NCBI RefSeq assembly: GCF_900090045.1
Contig: NW_021638293.1
Coordinates: 1-64,000, forward strand
Direction of reading: 5' to 3'
DNA: 64,000 nt
Source of the DNA: Plasmodium malariae
Taxonomy: Eukaryota; Apicomplexa; Aconoidasida; Haemosporida; Plasmodiidae
The position numbers were made by a program, and so were the translations under genes. The notes beneath the pieces were generated by a model. It had not been told where the DNA came from and did not search any database. It saw only the letters and a list, made by a program, of their open reading frames with translations. The number at the start of each line of letters is the position of its first letter. Position 1 is the stretch's first letter. Below, piece by piece: positions 1 to 13,950 of the stretch.

Positions 1-1913
1 CACATAGTAATATTCATTGTTGTAAACATATTTATGAGACTTTTTCTTAAAAAATAATTATTTATATGTATGAATTATTTATGTTATTCTTAAATTAAAA
101 AAATAGTACACAAATACTCTAACTTCCTAGTAATACCTTAAATTTTCTTATTAATCATACATTCTAATAGACAATTGTACTCTTATATATATATATATAT
201 GCATAATATAAGTCAATAAATTACACATATATTTACCATTATAACTTCTTTATATTTAATAAAAAATTTTATTGCATAATATAAAACAAGTTTAATATAA
301 AGCAATAATAAATTTCAATTTTAAAAATATTATTTTCATTTTTATACTAGATATACCCTATTAAAGATAAAAAATATTAATTTAAATATTAAATTTTTAT
401 TTAATGTAATATATTTTATATTTTCAATATAATTCATATTGTGAAACATAAGCTTTTTTCTTCTACAATAAAACAAAAAATACTTAAAATGACCTCCTGT
501 TATATAATTTGTCATATATAGTATATGCTTCACAATTTCGAAAAAGTTGCATTAATACATTTTATACATAATATCTTCTAATCTATGATGAAACATGCTA
601 TTGTTTATAAAATAATCATATATATATATGTATAGTCCAAAATGGCAATAATTTTTTTATTCAAATACAAAATATTAAAATTGAATATGTTACTTATAAA
701 ATACTTATGACTAAGTGCAAAAGTATATCATATTAACAATTTTTTAATGATGAACATGAGGCTCTTAAATCAAAATAAATCCAAGTTCCTGTTAGAAATT
801 CGTTAGTAATCACAATCATGAGAAAAAGAACTACTCATGTTAAAAGACATGAAATTATTTATAAATTTTCAATAATTATATTAACAACTATTACAGCATT
901 TTTCTTATTTTTTGTTTTGCTAACATTATAAATTATTCCAATTAAAATAATAATCGAACTTTCATAATCTCTCTAATTTATTAGGACATAAAACTGTTAT
1001 TTCAGTAGTTTTGCATTTACGAATATGTAATTTTGTTTAAGCTACTTTACCTCATCTGAACACTTATATTGTATTCATTACGAAGAATAGTAAATTCATG
1101 GGAATGCTTAGATGAACAAAATGAACATATAACGTCAAGTAGTTTAGAAGAAGGTTAGATATATTACTAAGGCAGAAGGTATTATATAACATATCATACG
1201 CAGAATTTTATACAGAAAAACTATTATTTTATTATATATTTATAATTCCTCACTTATACCGTAAAAAAAAAAGAGACATTTGTTAAAAAGTCTTAAGTAA
1301 TAAATATATTTTATAATATTTTTCTAATAAACATTATTCTATATAAAAAAAATTATCTTTTTTCTTCTGAGTAAAATATATATAATGTAACATAATACAT
1401 TCACTTCGATTAAATAAAGATAAGAATATTTTTATTTTTAAAATATAACCAAACATGTACTAGTCTTAATACTTCTACCAATAGGCACTTTATAATTGAA
1501 GAACGTAAAAAATAGAACACAGTTATTTTTAATCTAATATATATATTATAATATAAAATTAACAAAATTATATTAATTTTAATATTATATGTTCCTTTTG
1601 ATTAAATACATACATTTTCAATAGAAATAAAATTTAACGCACAAATATATATATTAAGCAATAATATTTAATTATACTGCAACAATAATTTATAATACAA
1701 AATGAAAATCATTAAAACATTCAAATCTTCAAAAAGCGAAAAAACATAATTTATTAACTTTCGTATAAAAATAAAAACTTATACTCATGTATATTTACAA
1801 AATTATATCAATAATAGGTATGACTATAAAGTATATAACAATAAACATATTACATATAATAATTCTTATTAATCATTAATTTATCTGAAAATACAAATTC
1901 CTTGTTGTTCATG
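1..1913. other. AT-rich intergenic, window start to first gene
   Basis: No supported gene. It holds an (AT)n microsatellite near 185-200. From about 1500 the 3' flank of the minus-strand gene ending at 1914 begins. A short plus-strand reading stretch around 780-930 (basic residues then a hydrophobic segment) is discussed as a possible relic. The 342-533 open frame is low-complexity N/K/I/Y/F composition expected by chance in this base composition. Confidence 0.6.
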
Positions 1914-2807
1914 TTACTCTCTCATCAACTTAAGTTTTTGATATTTTTCATTATTTCTTAAGATCTTATAAGTAGCTATTATAATTAAAACTACTAATAT
2001 AATGAAAGCTACTGTATATAATAATATAAAAACATGTAATTCATTTTTTGTACCTAGTAAATCACTGATATATTTTATTATCTGTAGATCTATGCTATTA
2101 CTTCTAGTATCTGTTGTACCTGCTCTTACCATCTCACACTTGCATGACATGGGTAATCCTATGCCCAAAAAGAAAAAAAAAAAAACATACCAACTATATA
2201 ACCGTAATTTTTAAATTTTATTTTTTTTAAAGCTACGTCACATATTCTCCTTTTTTTCTCAAGAAAACTATCATAATCTTTTTTTTTTATCCATTTCTTT
2301 TGAAAATGAAAATTTTTTCCATAAAACATTCCATTATTATAATCTATAACGTCTACATAGTATTGGGCCTTATTTAATAAATTTCTGCTTGATTGTTTAT
2401 TTTTTTCTTTTATCCTCCTTTCATTATTAGACAAATCTCTTTGTTTATTTGCTTCATTATCCTCAAGTTTTTTTTTTAAACATACATTATATGAATGATT
2501 ATTCAGTTTATATTTTGCCAGTAATCGATAATTTCTTGTATCTAATTTTTTACTAAGGTTATAGTTTTTATCGATAATTTTGTTAAAAGTACTCTAAAAT
2601 AACAAATTACACATATTTGTTGTTTAAACGATACATAGTTCGCTTTAGAAATAATTATTAATAAAAATAAAACATTAAAAATATAAATAGTGCAAATATC
2701 TTTAAATTATATTATCATACCTGCTCACTGTAAAAATCGTATATCCATGTTAAAAGTATAAATGTAGAAATCTTTATAAAAAGGAACAACATAATTTTTT
2801 GATTCAT
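1914..2807 (-). pseudogene. Frameshifted exported protein gene, FHFEKKW type (probably fam-l)
   Basis: Two exons: exon 1 is 2721-2807 (29 codons, starting MNQKIMLFLF, hydrophobic signal segment ending at TWIYDF) and exon 2 is 1914-2593. The intron has donor GTATGATAAT and acceptor TTTTAG, phase 0. Exon 2 begins STFNK, has the PEXEL-like YRLLAK with its Arg at exon-2 codon 23, then a charged spacer, the family block NFHFQKKWIKKKDYDSFLEK, and the start of membrane segment 1. There the frame breaks in a 13-base homopolymer at 2173-2185. Reading in that frame stops shortly after, while the C-terminal half (GIGLP, second membrane segment, KILRNNEKY) stays open in another frame to 1914. Everything else looks healthy. 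Either a recent pseudogene or a homopolymer sequencing error. It pairs with the KKIFKELDY-type gene upstream at 6.3 kb. Host-cell export is inferred from architecture, and function is unknown. Confidence 0.85.
2173..2185. repeat. 13-base homopolymer at the frameshift
   Basis: An uninterrupted run of 13 A on the plus strand (T on the coding strand) inside the first membrane segment of the flanking gene. Open frames on either side of it are in different phases, so an indel here explains the break. Confidence 0.85.
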
Positions 2808-5800
2808 TATATAGATATTTAATATTTAAATATATTATAAAAGAAGCAAATTGATAATAATGGAACATGCATCTGAAAAAAAAAATTCTATATTTAAGGA
2901 AAAATTTATATTTGATATTCTTTCATAAATACATTACAAACTCTATATAGCTATAATTAATTTTATCACGCATACAAAGTAAAATGACTTTAAAAACAAA
3001 TTATATAATTTTTATCCTAATATTATTTAAATAAAAAAATAAATTTCATTAAAAAAAAATGACATAAATTTATCCACAAATGTTTAAAATATATAATTTA
3101 CTTATTGTAGAGTACTAACTAAATAATAATTTTATTAATAAATTTATGAATAAACTAAGAAATAAATATGTTATGCCTTCTTTATTCAAATATCGAGTTT
3201 ATCCACTATCCACAATGTAGAGAATATATATATAATATATCCCTCTGTATACTAAAATAATTATTGCAAATTTTAAGGATGTAATCCTATGAATTATTTT
3301 AATTTTGGAAACAATAATTTTTAGAAAAAAATGTTTTTTTAAATAAAATATTATAATATAATAATAATAATATTATATGAAAGAAACAATATATCGTATT
3401 ACCATGATTATAACATATGCTTTAGTTCCATATTAATCTCAATATTCTACTGGATATAAGGTTTTTAAAATGAAGAACATATTATATACTGCCTAATATT
3501 TTAAGAAATACGTCTCTAAAAGCAAATACGAACTAATTTTTTATTTTTGTACCATAACTTTATAAAATTACAATATTTAATTAAGATTAATATGTATAAT
3601 TATTTCTAAATTTAAAAAATATATGTTAATCTACTAAATTTTATAATTTTGTTTTAATTATACATATAATTAGAGGAAATAGTAATACAGTAAAAAAAAA
3701 AAAAAAATTCTTAAATATAAAATTGTTACAACAATGTTATTTGCATAAACATTAGTTTAGTGATACTTATATTGAAATAAATTTATAAATATATGTAATT
3801 TATATAACGTATAACATTTACATGTCAAATGAGAATGAATAACATTATATATTACTTAAATGCATGAATTAGTAGTTTTTATATTGTTATTTTTTTAAGG
3901 ATAGTGCTTTTTTTTTTTTATTACTTTGGAAATACATAAAGTCAAGAACAAATTTTAAATTTTTAGTATAATAAATTGACATATGTGTATTAACAATATA
4001 TAGTGCACTAAAAATATATTTAGAAGTAAAATTATATTATAACTAAATATTTATATTCCTTATGAATTGTAACCTGAACAATGATAATTATGAAAACCAG
4101 GCAAACGCGGAGAATTATTTTAATCACCTGAAATATAACATTTTGTTATTGTTCACTTCAATAAGTATTATTTATCTAAGTAAATAATTAAATAATAAAA
4201 AAAATTGAAAGCATTACATATAATATTAGTATGATATTTTTATAGTTTTTCATTATTTATGCACTTGTCACTACATTTATTAAAACTCCTGTTTATGTAC
4301 CAACATCTACTATGATGATTCCTCGTTTAACGTTTATTCTTATAGCTAATACTTATATATTAAATATAAGGCATCAATGTTTTAAAATGTAAAATAATAC
4401 ATATATATAATATAAAATTAATTAGTAAAAACTAGAAAGCTTCAACATATACACTCTCATAACAATTAATTATAAATAGCTATTCTTTGTTTTAATTAAA
4501 TTTATGATTTAAAAATATTTTTTTAACCTTTTTTTTTAAATATTCCAGTTTTTTATAAATTAAGAAATAGTATAGAAAAATATATAAATTTTCTTAAAAA
4601 GTATTTATTTTTCTACTTCTTTAATATGTAAAACAAAGGTGAATTGTTATCTTATATACATATTCTTATTAACGTCGTAACATTATTACATTTATCTATA
4701 GATACAGAATTATTTTCTGCACGCCTATATTATAAATATGTTATTTATACTTATATATTGTATTTTTACTTGATAATGTTTTCTATTATATAGGAATTTA
4801 GAATATTTCAATTTTTTTCCTTCATTATTATAGTATAAAATTAATTAGCATACTTTTACATTTATAACTAAATTTTACTGTATTTTTTTATTTATTAACA
4901 CTTAAAAATTCCTCCATATACTTAACATAAAATTATTACACAAAAAATTTATACAAAAAAATGCAGAAATATTTTTAATAGATATAATTAAAACCCAAGT
5001 CATCAAAAAGAACAAAGTAATATATTTATGAATTGTTTATAGATAAATAATTTTTTTTTTTTAATTTCATTTAAAAAAGAAATATTATTGATATAAATTA
5101 ATTAGCAATTTTCAATATAAACTACATACATTTTTATACATCTTCAAAATAATATTAATTTTTTACATAACATATTAATATACATATAAAATTGGGAAGT
5201 ATACAAAATAAAAATAATTTCACGTTACTATATAAATGTAGAAAAATTATATATTTTTTTATTATTTTTAAAGATAATTTATATTTTTACTTATATAAAA
5301 ATATATTTAATATTTTACCATTATGAATGAAATAGTATTTTTGTGCATATTATACATTAAGAATTCATTGCTTTTAACTAATTAATTTAATTTTTTAGTA
5401 ATATAAAAAATTAAAAATATATATAATATATTTATTTATATGTATTCTATATAGCGTATATATAATTAATTTTTCCCATACTGAATTAACACCACAGTTC
5501 AAAAAAATACTAAAATTATAAAACAGAGTAACTATCCATTTAATTGTAAATATTTAGAATTGCTAAAATATTGAACTATTATAAATACCATAAATTTAAT
5601 AAAGATATTTTATTATATATTTTTATTTTATTTTTTATATTATGAAAAAAAAAATTATAAATACTTTGAAAAGCGCTTTACAATAAAATTGCTTTATAAT
5701 ATATATCTCAAAAAACGTATTTTATATAATAAATTTTATGTTTTCTTTTACGTAATATATATATTTACATCAATACAACAAAATAAATTTGTTCCATGTC

Positions 5801-6301
5801 ACTTAAAATAAATCAAGATACATATTTTTTTTAATTTAATTATTATCAAACGTTTTCCAAAATAAGTAAACAAATATTCATTTTAGACCAGTAAAAGATA
5901 GAATAATATGAAAAATTATTATTTATAGTTAAAATATAAATTTACACAAGACATATAACATAATAAATAAATTGTCCTAATATTAATTAATTACAACAAA
6001 GAAGCACATATCTTCCATAGGAATATATGGAAATACACAAGCGTATATATTAAGTCAAAAATAATCAATTAAGCTTAAGCAATAAATACAAATTAAAAAA
6101 ATTAAAACATTAAAATTAACAAAAAAATAAGAAAAATTCTTTTTATTAATGTGTATTAATGAGACCATTTAGATGTACAACCTTTTATAAGATATATGCA
6201 ATTATGAACATACATATCACATGTGTCATTCAAGATAATGCACATATTAGCTCATATTGAAGTTTTCATTGCAAAAAGATAAATATTTTTTATAATTCAT
6301 T
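2808..6301. other. AT-rich intergenic with 5' flank of the 1.9 kb gene and 3' flank of the 6.3 kb gene
   Basis: No supported gene. It holds shared upstream boxes of the exported-protein family near 3213-3230, 3278-3300 and 3671-3707, the last including a 16-base A run. The stretch about 5850-5960 resembles the 3' flanks of the 17.7 and 21.2 kb genes. The stretch around 4080-4330 is slightly less AT-rich, but I could not read a gene in it. Confidence 0.6.
3213..3300 (-). promoter_or_regulatory. Shared upstream boxes 1 and 2
   Basis: Box 1 (AATGTAGAGAATATA) begins 406 bases upstream of the 2807 start codon. Box 2 (GGATGTAATCCTATGAATTA) lies about 470 bases upstream. The same two boxes, in the same order and at similar distances, precede the other exported-protein genes here. 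A promoter role is inferred from conservation of position only. Confidence 0.4.
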
Positions 6302-7289
6302 TTATCTTTTCGTAAACTTAATTTTTTCATATTTTTTAACTTTCTTATGGTAATAAACAACCCTTAAAATAAGTATGATACCTAATATAATAAAAGGTAC
6401 AAAATATATAAAAAATCCACAAAAACTCTCTGCAACCATATTTCCATTTATATAGAGTGTACTTCGCGTACCACTTGATTTACTAAGCGCATTTGGACCT
6501 ACAAATAACCATCTAAAATGGGAATTCCACAACTTTGAAGTAAATCCTCTCATCCACTCAGGTCCTGAGTATGTTATTATTAATCTAAACAAACCATCAA
6601 ACATCCCATATCCCCAAAAATTGTCTAACACGAATGATATTGATAAGACCAATAATAGAAATATAGGTAAAGCAAATCGCAATCCGTATTTTTTATATAT
6701 TATTTTTTTATAAGTATTATTACTTATTGTTCTGTTGTTTTTAAGAAAATCTATATAATCTAGTTCTTTGAATATTTTTTTTTCCATATGAGAATATTGT
6801 TTAGTTTCAAATATCCAAGATTTATTTTTAATATTTTTTTTATGGCCTCTTACATTTATTGGGAAACTTCCATTTGACTGTTTCTTTTCTCCTGAGACCA
6901 ATTTTTCACTATTAGATATATTTTTTTTATCGTTTACTCTATTTGGTATTTCTTCCTCTAAACATACAATAATTGAATCATTATCCTGCTTATATTTCGC
7001 CAGTAAACGATAGTTTCTTGCATATATTTTTCTATGATGATTGTAGCACTCAACCAAATATTTGTTTTGCTTACTCTGAAAAAGCAAAAAAAAATTTATT
7101 ATTTAATCAAATAAATAAATTCACTCTAAGATAAAATCTTGAAAAAAATAAAACTCGAAAAATATAAATAATATATACACATTTAAATAAAACTATCATA
7201 ACCATATAAATGTAAAAATGACATATCCAACTTAAAAACACAAAAGCATAAATTTTAAAAAATAACAGTGTCTTAATTTTTCGTTCCAT
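6302..7289 (-). CDS. Exported two-TM protein, KKIFKELDY type (probably fam-m), 286 aa
   Basis: Exon 1 is 7203-7289 (29 codons, starting MERKIKTLLFFKIY, hydrophobic signal segment) and exon 2 is 6302-7075. The intron has donor GTTATGAT and acceptor TTTTTCAG, phase 0. The start is the only ATG before the signal segment that gives the 29-codon exon seen in its paralogues. Visible parts: PEXEL-like YRLLAK with Arg at residue 52, charged N/K-rich spacer, family block KKIFKELDY at 128-136, membrane segment 1 about 164-182, a loop with several W residues, membrane segment 2 about 249-270, and basic tail YHKKVKKYEKIKF. Position 5 of the PEXEL-like motif is Lys rather than the usual E/Q/D. Likely exported to the infected red cell, by analogy with P. 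malariae fam-l/fam-m proteins, with unknown function. It pairs with the gene at 1.9 kb. Its closest relative here is at 62.5 kb, which shares the unusual GTTAT donor. Confidence 0.9.
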
Positions 7290-7675
7290 AATGTAAATCG
7301 TTAATACGGTAATATACTGATCAAGTATATAATTAAACATAATATAATATTCCTTTAATTATAAAAAACGCTATTATCATTTATTTAATTAGTTTTTTAT
7401 TATTTCTTCTTAAAATTAAATTAAAAATATGTAACTACAATTTCTTTTTCTACAGAGATAGAAAAAATTAATTTCAAACATAAACTCTAAAGATTTTATC
7501 ACAATAATATTTATAAAAAAATAGATTTAATTAAAATATATAAACTGAGTTCATTAATAAATATTCAACATACAAAATTTATTTAATATAGTAAATAATT
7601 TTTGTATTAATTCTTTTCAAAATAAAATAAAAAAGCAGATATATGATTTCATAATGTTTTGAATATGGTGTATAT

Positions 7676-7770
7676 ATAGAATATAGATAGTAGAGAATAT
7701 AGATAATACATTGTTCTAACTCCTAGTAAAAGTATTACCGATTTCAGTGATGTTTTCCTATTAATAATTC
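7676..7770 (-). promoter_or_regulatory. Shared upstream boxes 1 and 2
   Basis: Box 1 is a tandem GAATATAGA-like repeat (GAGAATATAGATAATACATT) beginning 387 bases upstream of the 7289 start. Box 2 (GATGTTTTCCTATTAATAAT) begins at 7749. Both recur upstream of the paralogous genes. The promoter or factor-binding role is inferred. Confidence 0.45.
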
Positions 7771-9409
7771 TAAATTTTTTAAAATTATATTCTAGAAAAT
7801 ATAATTATTTTTAAAAAAATTTTTAATTATTATAACAATAAAATAAAGATAATTATAAAGAAAACTACACTTTTATAACTTTCCATTTTATTTATAAATT
7901 TTAAACTGATAACTAGATAAACATATGAGTAATATTTTGGTCTTTAGTACAAGTAAGAAATCAAATTAACAGCGAATCCCCTAATAAGCCGTAAAAGTAT
8001 AAATTTCGAAGATATATAGAGACTGATTTTTCATACTCCCCAAATTATTTTTGGTGGATATAGCTCTTAATTGGATAAAAATAAAATTATTATTTGTTAA
8101 ATGAAACATTCGTAGTTTTATGTACGTATTTGTTCGTTTTAAGTTAATATATTTATTTAGAAAAAGTATAATAAACATATAATGTATGAATATATCATCT
8201 GCACGAACACATAAATAATCGTATTAGAAGAAAGTAGTTTTTTAATTATGCGAATTGTAAAAATGAATATAATTTTTTGTTATCATTATATTTATAGTAT
8301 ATATTTAAGCAATTTTTATAAAAAAGAATTAATTCTAACAATTACATAAGATAAAATATAAATTTCGAAATGTTATATAAGCTACTAATATAATTTTAAA
8401 GATTTAAGAATTCTAATATTGCTAATACTCTATTAATAATTCAATTTTTAAAGGAGAATATCATTATATTTTACTTATAATTTCATATTTGAACTATAAA
8501 AAATAAATCTAAAAATCTATCAAAGTATTCTTCAAATAATCTATTAAATACTCATGTTTCATAATAATTTTTTTAAAAACTAAAATTGTTATGATTACTT
8601 TTAAATAAAAAATATATGTAACAGCAAAAAAACAAACAGTTTTGTTTTTATTAAATGGAAAATAACGTAAATATTAGAAGTAATATATAATTAACTTTTA
8701 AAAAAAGTCATTTATATGATCACATGTAACCATTAAAAAAAATAATAATTGTTAAAAATATAAATTATCTCATTAGATTAGTAAAGTTACATTAATTGTG
8801 ATTTTATATATTAAATTAAACAATCATTGTTTATAGTAAAAATCTATGAGGAACATTTTCGAGTATAATATATAAGTAGAAAGCACATATTTTTTAGTGA
8901 ATATATAGCAATGCTAATATCACATTTATTTGAATCATGAAGAATATATTATATATATATGTAATATCAAAAAACTAAATTATTTTAAAATAAATTACAA
9001 TATTAAATCAAATATAGAACATAGTAACTGTTAAAAATATTTAGTACATGATGTTTCCTTTAAAATATCAACATATCTTTGTATAATACATATTCTGTAT
9101 AAGGAAAAATTTTTAATAGAGAACAATATTTTTTAAGCATAGCTTCATTAAGTATATTGCAAATGTTTCTTAAATAAATGAAAAAATTGTATATGATTAC
9201 AAAATATTAATTATAACTGGATTTTGATATTATTTTCTTCTATTTCTTTGGCTTATTTTGAGATTTTTTTAACTATATAAATAAAAAATAAAATACATAA
9301 TTAAATAACTTACCATAATGAAGTTGCATCTCCCACTTCAGAATTTAATAACAGTCTTAGTATTCATTACATATATTATAGTAAATTTCGTAATGTAATA
9401 AGAAGTAAA

Positions 9410-9430
9410 AAGAGTAATGTAATTACTCTT
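9410..9430. repeat. Perfect inverted repeat, 9-bp arms, 3-bp loop
   Basis: AAGAGTAAT, then GTA, then ATTACTCTT. It lies about 90 bases downstream of a 26-codon ORF starting MKLHLPLQNL at 9319, which has signal-peptide character. No gene continues from that ORF, so the pairing may be chance. Confidence 0.5.
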
Positions 9431-10360
9431 AAAGGAAGTATTCCTACGGATTAATTGCTGAAGTAGCACTCGTAAATATGTAATACGTTAGAATTTTTTT
9501 TAGGAAGTATCAGTACATTAATTTTACGCATCCATATAATTGAGATTCATATAGAACAGTTTTTTTAAAAAGAACAAAATATATTTATCACATAAAATGT
9601 TTTATATATCAGATATGTCCATTTTCTAATCAATTTTTTGATTACAGTTTTTGAATTATATTTATCTTTAGACTTAAAATTCCCATCGTATATTCAATAT
9701 TGTAATCCTCACTGTCTTAAGTATCATGTCCATTTTCAAATAATATATCATTAATCCTATATTATATGTTTCCTTATTATTTCTGACAACAGTATAACAA
9801 ATCTTGCGTCTAATATCCCATGCGCACAATATTAACTAACTATAGATTCATTAAAGGTCCATTACAATGAAAAAAAAATGTTTTTATTATTTAAATATAT
9901 ATTAAGTATACTTACTCATTAGAAATTTCCATATAAGTATATTCACATATTTATATGGCATGAAGCAGCAAGAAATATAAGGCAAATTTTCTACTATTTT
10001 ATTTCAACGTATCAGTGAATTATGTGCATATCTATATAAAAGAACAAATATACTTTAACAAAAATAAAAGAATTAATTTTTTCATTTGTACTAGAATTAG
10101 TGAATTTTATAATTTATATAAATGTAACTAAAAAAGTTATTGTTTATTCACAACGTAGTAACATAAGGGTATTATTATTTTCAGTGCTATTTTATTCTTC
10201 AAAAAAGTATTAATTAGGATAAATAAAATAAAAATATAAATTATAAAAAATAAAAGATACTTTTAATAGTAATTTTGTAAATAATTTTAATAAAGTTATA
10301 TATCAAAAACGCAAAATCAAAAGAATTTATTTTAATACAAATTATTTCAGTAAACCCTCA

Positions 10361-10380
10361 ATATATATATATATATATAT
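10361..10380. repeat. (AT)n microsatellite
   Basis: Ten uninterrupted AT dinucleotides in intergenic DNA. Typical of AT-rich Plasmodium spacers. Confidence 0.9.
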
Positions 10381-12585
10381 AGTAGTATATAAAAGAACAA
10401 TTCTAAATTTTAGTTATGAATGCTTTTAAGAAAAATAATAAAACAAAATACATTTTTCTTTTTTATAAAAATTTTATTTGACAATCAGAACAAAAACAAT
10501 ATATATGTGATGAGAACAGGTACATAAACATATATGACTAATATAGTTATTGATATTTTTGTCATTTTCCTAATAATAAGCTTAGTTATTTGTACATTCT
10601 AAACTTTTAAATACTATTTTATAATAGAAAAACATATATAATTGTATAGCATATTATATTATTAACATGATAAAAAAAAAAAGAAAAACTAAAAAAGACA
10701 TTTTTTTTTATAACACAAAATATAACGTTACATGTTCCGTATACCTACGACATGTATAACTTCTATTTAAGAATAATTTGAAAATTACATTCCAGGAATT
10801 ATTTTATGTACAGAATATTTATATTTCAAAATGTACTATCGAATTTAACACTTTTTTATATTTCCATTACATTTTTAAGTATGCAATACTTCATATATGT
10901 TAATATAATTCATTACGTGTAATATGAATAAAAAAAAAATATTTTAATTTAAGTATTGAGCAATTTATATCTTATATATTTTTTTCTTTTGATTGTTTAA
11001 AATATAAATTTGCAAGTTTTAAAGAAATTATGATATTAAAAAAAGGAAAAAAATCTAAAAGTATATGAAATAGTAAAAATACTTTTAATAATTATTTAAT
11101 TAAAAATAAAATTACAGCAAAAATATAATATCTTTAGGAAATACAGTATGATTATATATAACGTAACACGCAAAAGAAATTAGAAAATTCATTAATGCAT
11201 TATTTTTCTTTTTAACGTTTCTATTTAGGATATAACTGTGTATATTTGTTATTGATTTATAAGTAAATAATACCAAAATCATGTTTTAATTCACAGCATT
11301 TATACAACTTAATAAAATGATTAAATATATTATTTATACACCAAAAAAAAAAAAATAGAAATATTTATATTACAACTTTCTGTTGAACATAGTGAATAAA
11401 AATGAATATGGAAATATAATATATTAACCATATGATAATGAATTAATAGTAATATATGTAAGAAAAATACTTATCTACGAAATAATTAATTAAAAAAATA
11501 TATATATAGCCTTTAAAATTTTAATGTGTTATATGATGCATATTACCTTACAAATTACTACAAAAATAAGATAATCACTTTTTTATATTATTTTTTCATG
11601 TGTATATATATTTATATAATTATATATATACATATATATAAGCGCGTTTAAAATATTCTTTGTTATGGATACTTAAATGATTCTTTCATTTGGATATGCT
11701 TAATTCTTCTAAAAATTATAAATTCTTCTTTATATAAAAAAGAACAGGAGCACAACTTAATTAATATTTATATCTACTATGAATAATCTATAATGATAAA
11801 AATTACATAAATTTATAAGCTTCATTTTTATAATTATTTTCTAAATGTTAATGTAACTATTACAGTTGATAATTTTTAGAGTATTAAAATTTTGTTATAT
11901 TATTTTATGTATGTCGTATTTATTAAATGCATTAACACAAATCTAAATTAATTAATAATGCATATGAAGCAAAATGAAAATACGTTCTATAGGTAATTTT
12001 CATTTTTTTTGAATCATTTTAGTTCTTAATAAACTCATATGACATGCAAGATAAGAATTATTAAATATGTATATACTAATGCATATATATTCACATTAAT
12101 CCCCTAATATTTTTTAAATTATTGTAAATATAATGTCAATTTCAATAATCATTTCACATAAATATAACTTTTGCTATAATAGATTAGGTTTCTTTTAATT
12201 TGAAACATCCTTAATGTTATAATAATAAGGTCCATGACATTTTTTATTTTAATATATTTTTTAAAAATTAATTAGTGCACGCTACACATATGTTCAGTGA
12301 AATTATTATTTTCATAGTGTTTCATTAAGTAATATTTTTATGGTCATCCTTATTAAACAACTACTAAATCCTTTTACAATACTATTACTACAATTATATC
12401 TATTGAAGTATATCCACACAAACGCATTCATTTTAAATATATAGCTAAATTTTGTATCATTATGAAATTTAATTTCATGCCTTTCATTCTACTCTACAGC
12501 CTTGCTGGTATTTGTTTTTTCTTAACATTTTTAACACTTTTATATTGCATATAAGTTTACATGGTTATATCTAATCTAATTATTT

Positions 12586-12601
12586 AAAAAAAAAAAAAAA
12601 A
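12586..12601. repeat. 16-base A run
   Basis: Uninterrupted poly-A on the plus strand in intergenic DNA. Confidence 0.85.
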
Positions 12602-13950
12602 TTCAGGCATAATGTTTTTCTTTTTCTATGTTCCAAATGAATTAATTTATCACAAGAAAACTTGCAAATGTAATTTACTTGTGCATATTATTTTTTGTTA
12701 TACGTGTATATTTACTTAGATACTATCTTAACTTTCGTGGAAATTATGAACATATGCATCAACATATAATATCAGTTCATGTGTACGTACGCTCATTTAC
12801 TTATATAAAATATTTTCTTTTATTCTTCAACGAATTAATAACTATTGATTTTTCGCTTATATTTTTACTCCTTATGTTTTTGTATTTTTTATATCCTTTT
12901 ATTTTTTCTTTCTGCATTTATATGATGAATGTATCAGTTAAACTCCAAATAATGATCATTAATCGAGGTAATCAAAAGTACATTATCAATTTTTACTTAA
13001 AATAAAATTGACTTCTGTTAAACAAATTTCTTATCTAACTAATTTATTTGAACAGCTCACTATTCAGGTTACATATATATTTATATTTATCCCATATTTT
13101 TATTAACATCCATAAGAATAGTAAATGTTTCAACGGACTTCATGCATTATTGTTATTCTCCTTTGTCATTTATCTGAATTTTATTATACGTTCCATTTTC
13201 TTTTATGCACATGAACTTATTCTAAATTGTTCAAATCTATAGCGGATGAACATAAGTTTGTAATGACAGTAATACCATGTAAATAAATTTTCAATACGCA
13301 AAAATTTGTATACATATATATATATTCGCATGTTTTCTCCTTTGTGACTTTCCAATATAAATGATCTAACGAATACAAAGAAATATGGTACAGAAAACAT
13401 ATATATATGTGTGTGTGTAGTATTCATAGATAAGTATCTAAACATTAATAATGCTATCCTATTAACGTCAATAGGTATGAACTCAATTTTGCCCTCAAAT
13501 TTTTTCAGTTATTGACATAAAATTCTACTCCTATGATAAATTTCATATTCTATTTATTTTGATTTAAATGGATTAGATGAGCATTAGTGTCTTTATAAAA
13601 GTATTCTTCATATGCGTTCCTTTATTCGTTTCACATATAATGGGTACAGTAACATAAAAAAAATTTACATATATTGAACCTCAGTCATAATATGAAATTT
13701 CTGTAATGATTTCATAAAGTGAAATAGATAAATCAAGCTGTAAAAAATGTATCTTATTTGTTTCATTAATTATTATTATTTTTATGTATCCCGTGTTTAT
13801 GCAGTAAAACATGCTTGTACAAATTCTGTTAAAAATATACGTAAATAACTCAATGTAATTCTTCAAGTTAAAAAATAAATATTCGTTTTTTGGAATATAT
13901 GAAGATATATGTACTGAAAGATGTAAATGGATACATTACATTATGTAAGT

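Larger units (their letters stand above)
7290..12399. other. AT-rich intergenic with 5' flank of the 6.3 kb gene
   Basis: No supported gene. It contains the shared upstream boxes at 7676-7713, 7749-7770 and 8152-8180, an (AT)10 microsatellite at 10361-10380, and a 9-bp-arm hairpin at 9410-9430. The open frame at 7981-8178 falls within the conserved flank and looks fortuitous. A possible old minus-strand relic at 9640-9870 is described in the findings. Confidence 0.6.

Noticed and set aside
2002..2214. 70-codon plus-strand ORF ending in poly-Lys
   Set aside because: Antisense to the frameshifted exported-protein gene; the Lys run is the homopolymer.
7107..7340. 77-codon minus-strand ORF as an independent gene
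   Set aside because: It contains exon 1 of the 6.3 kb gene (start at 7289) plus intron read-through, not a separate protein.
12679..13242. Membrane-protein-like ORFs on the plus strand
   Set aside because: Pyrimidine-rich DNA gives F/L/Y/I-rich translations by chance; no signal, splice site or family motif.
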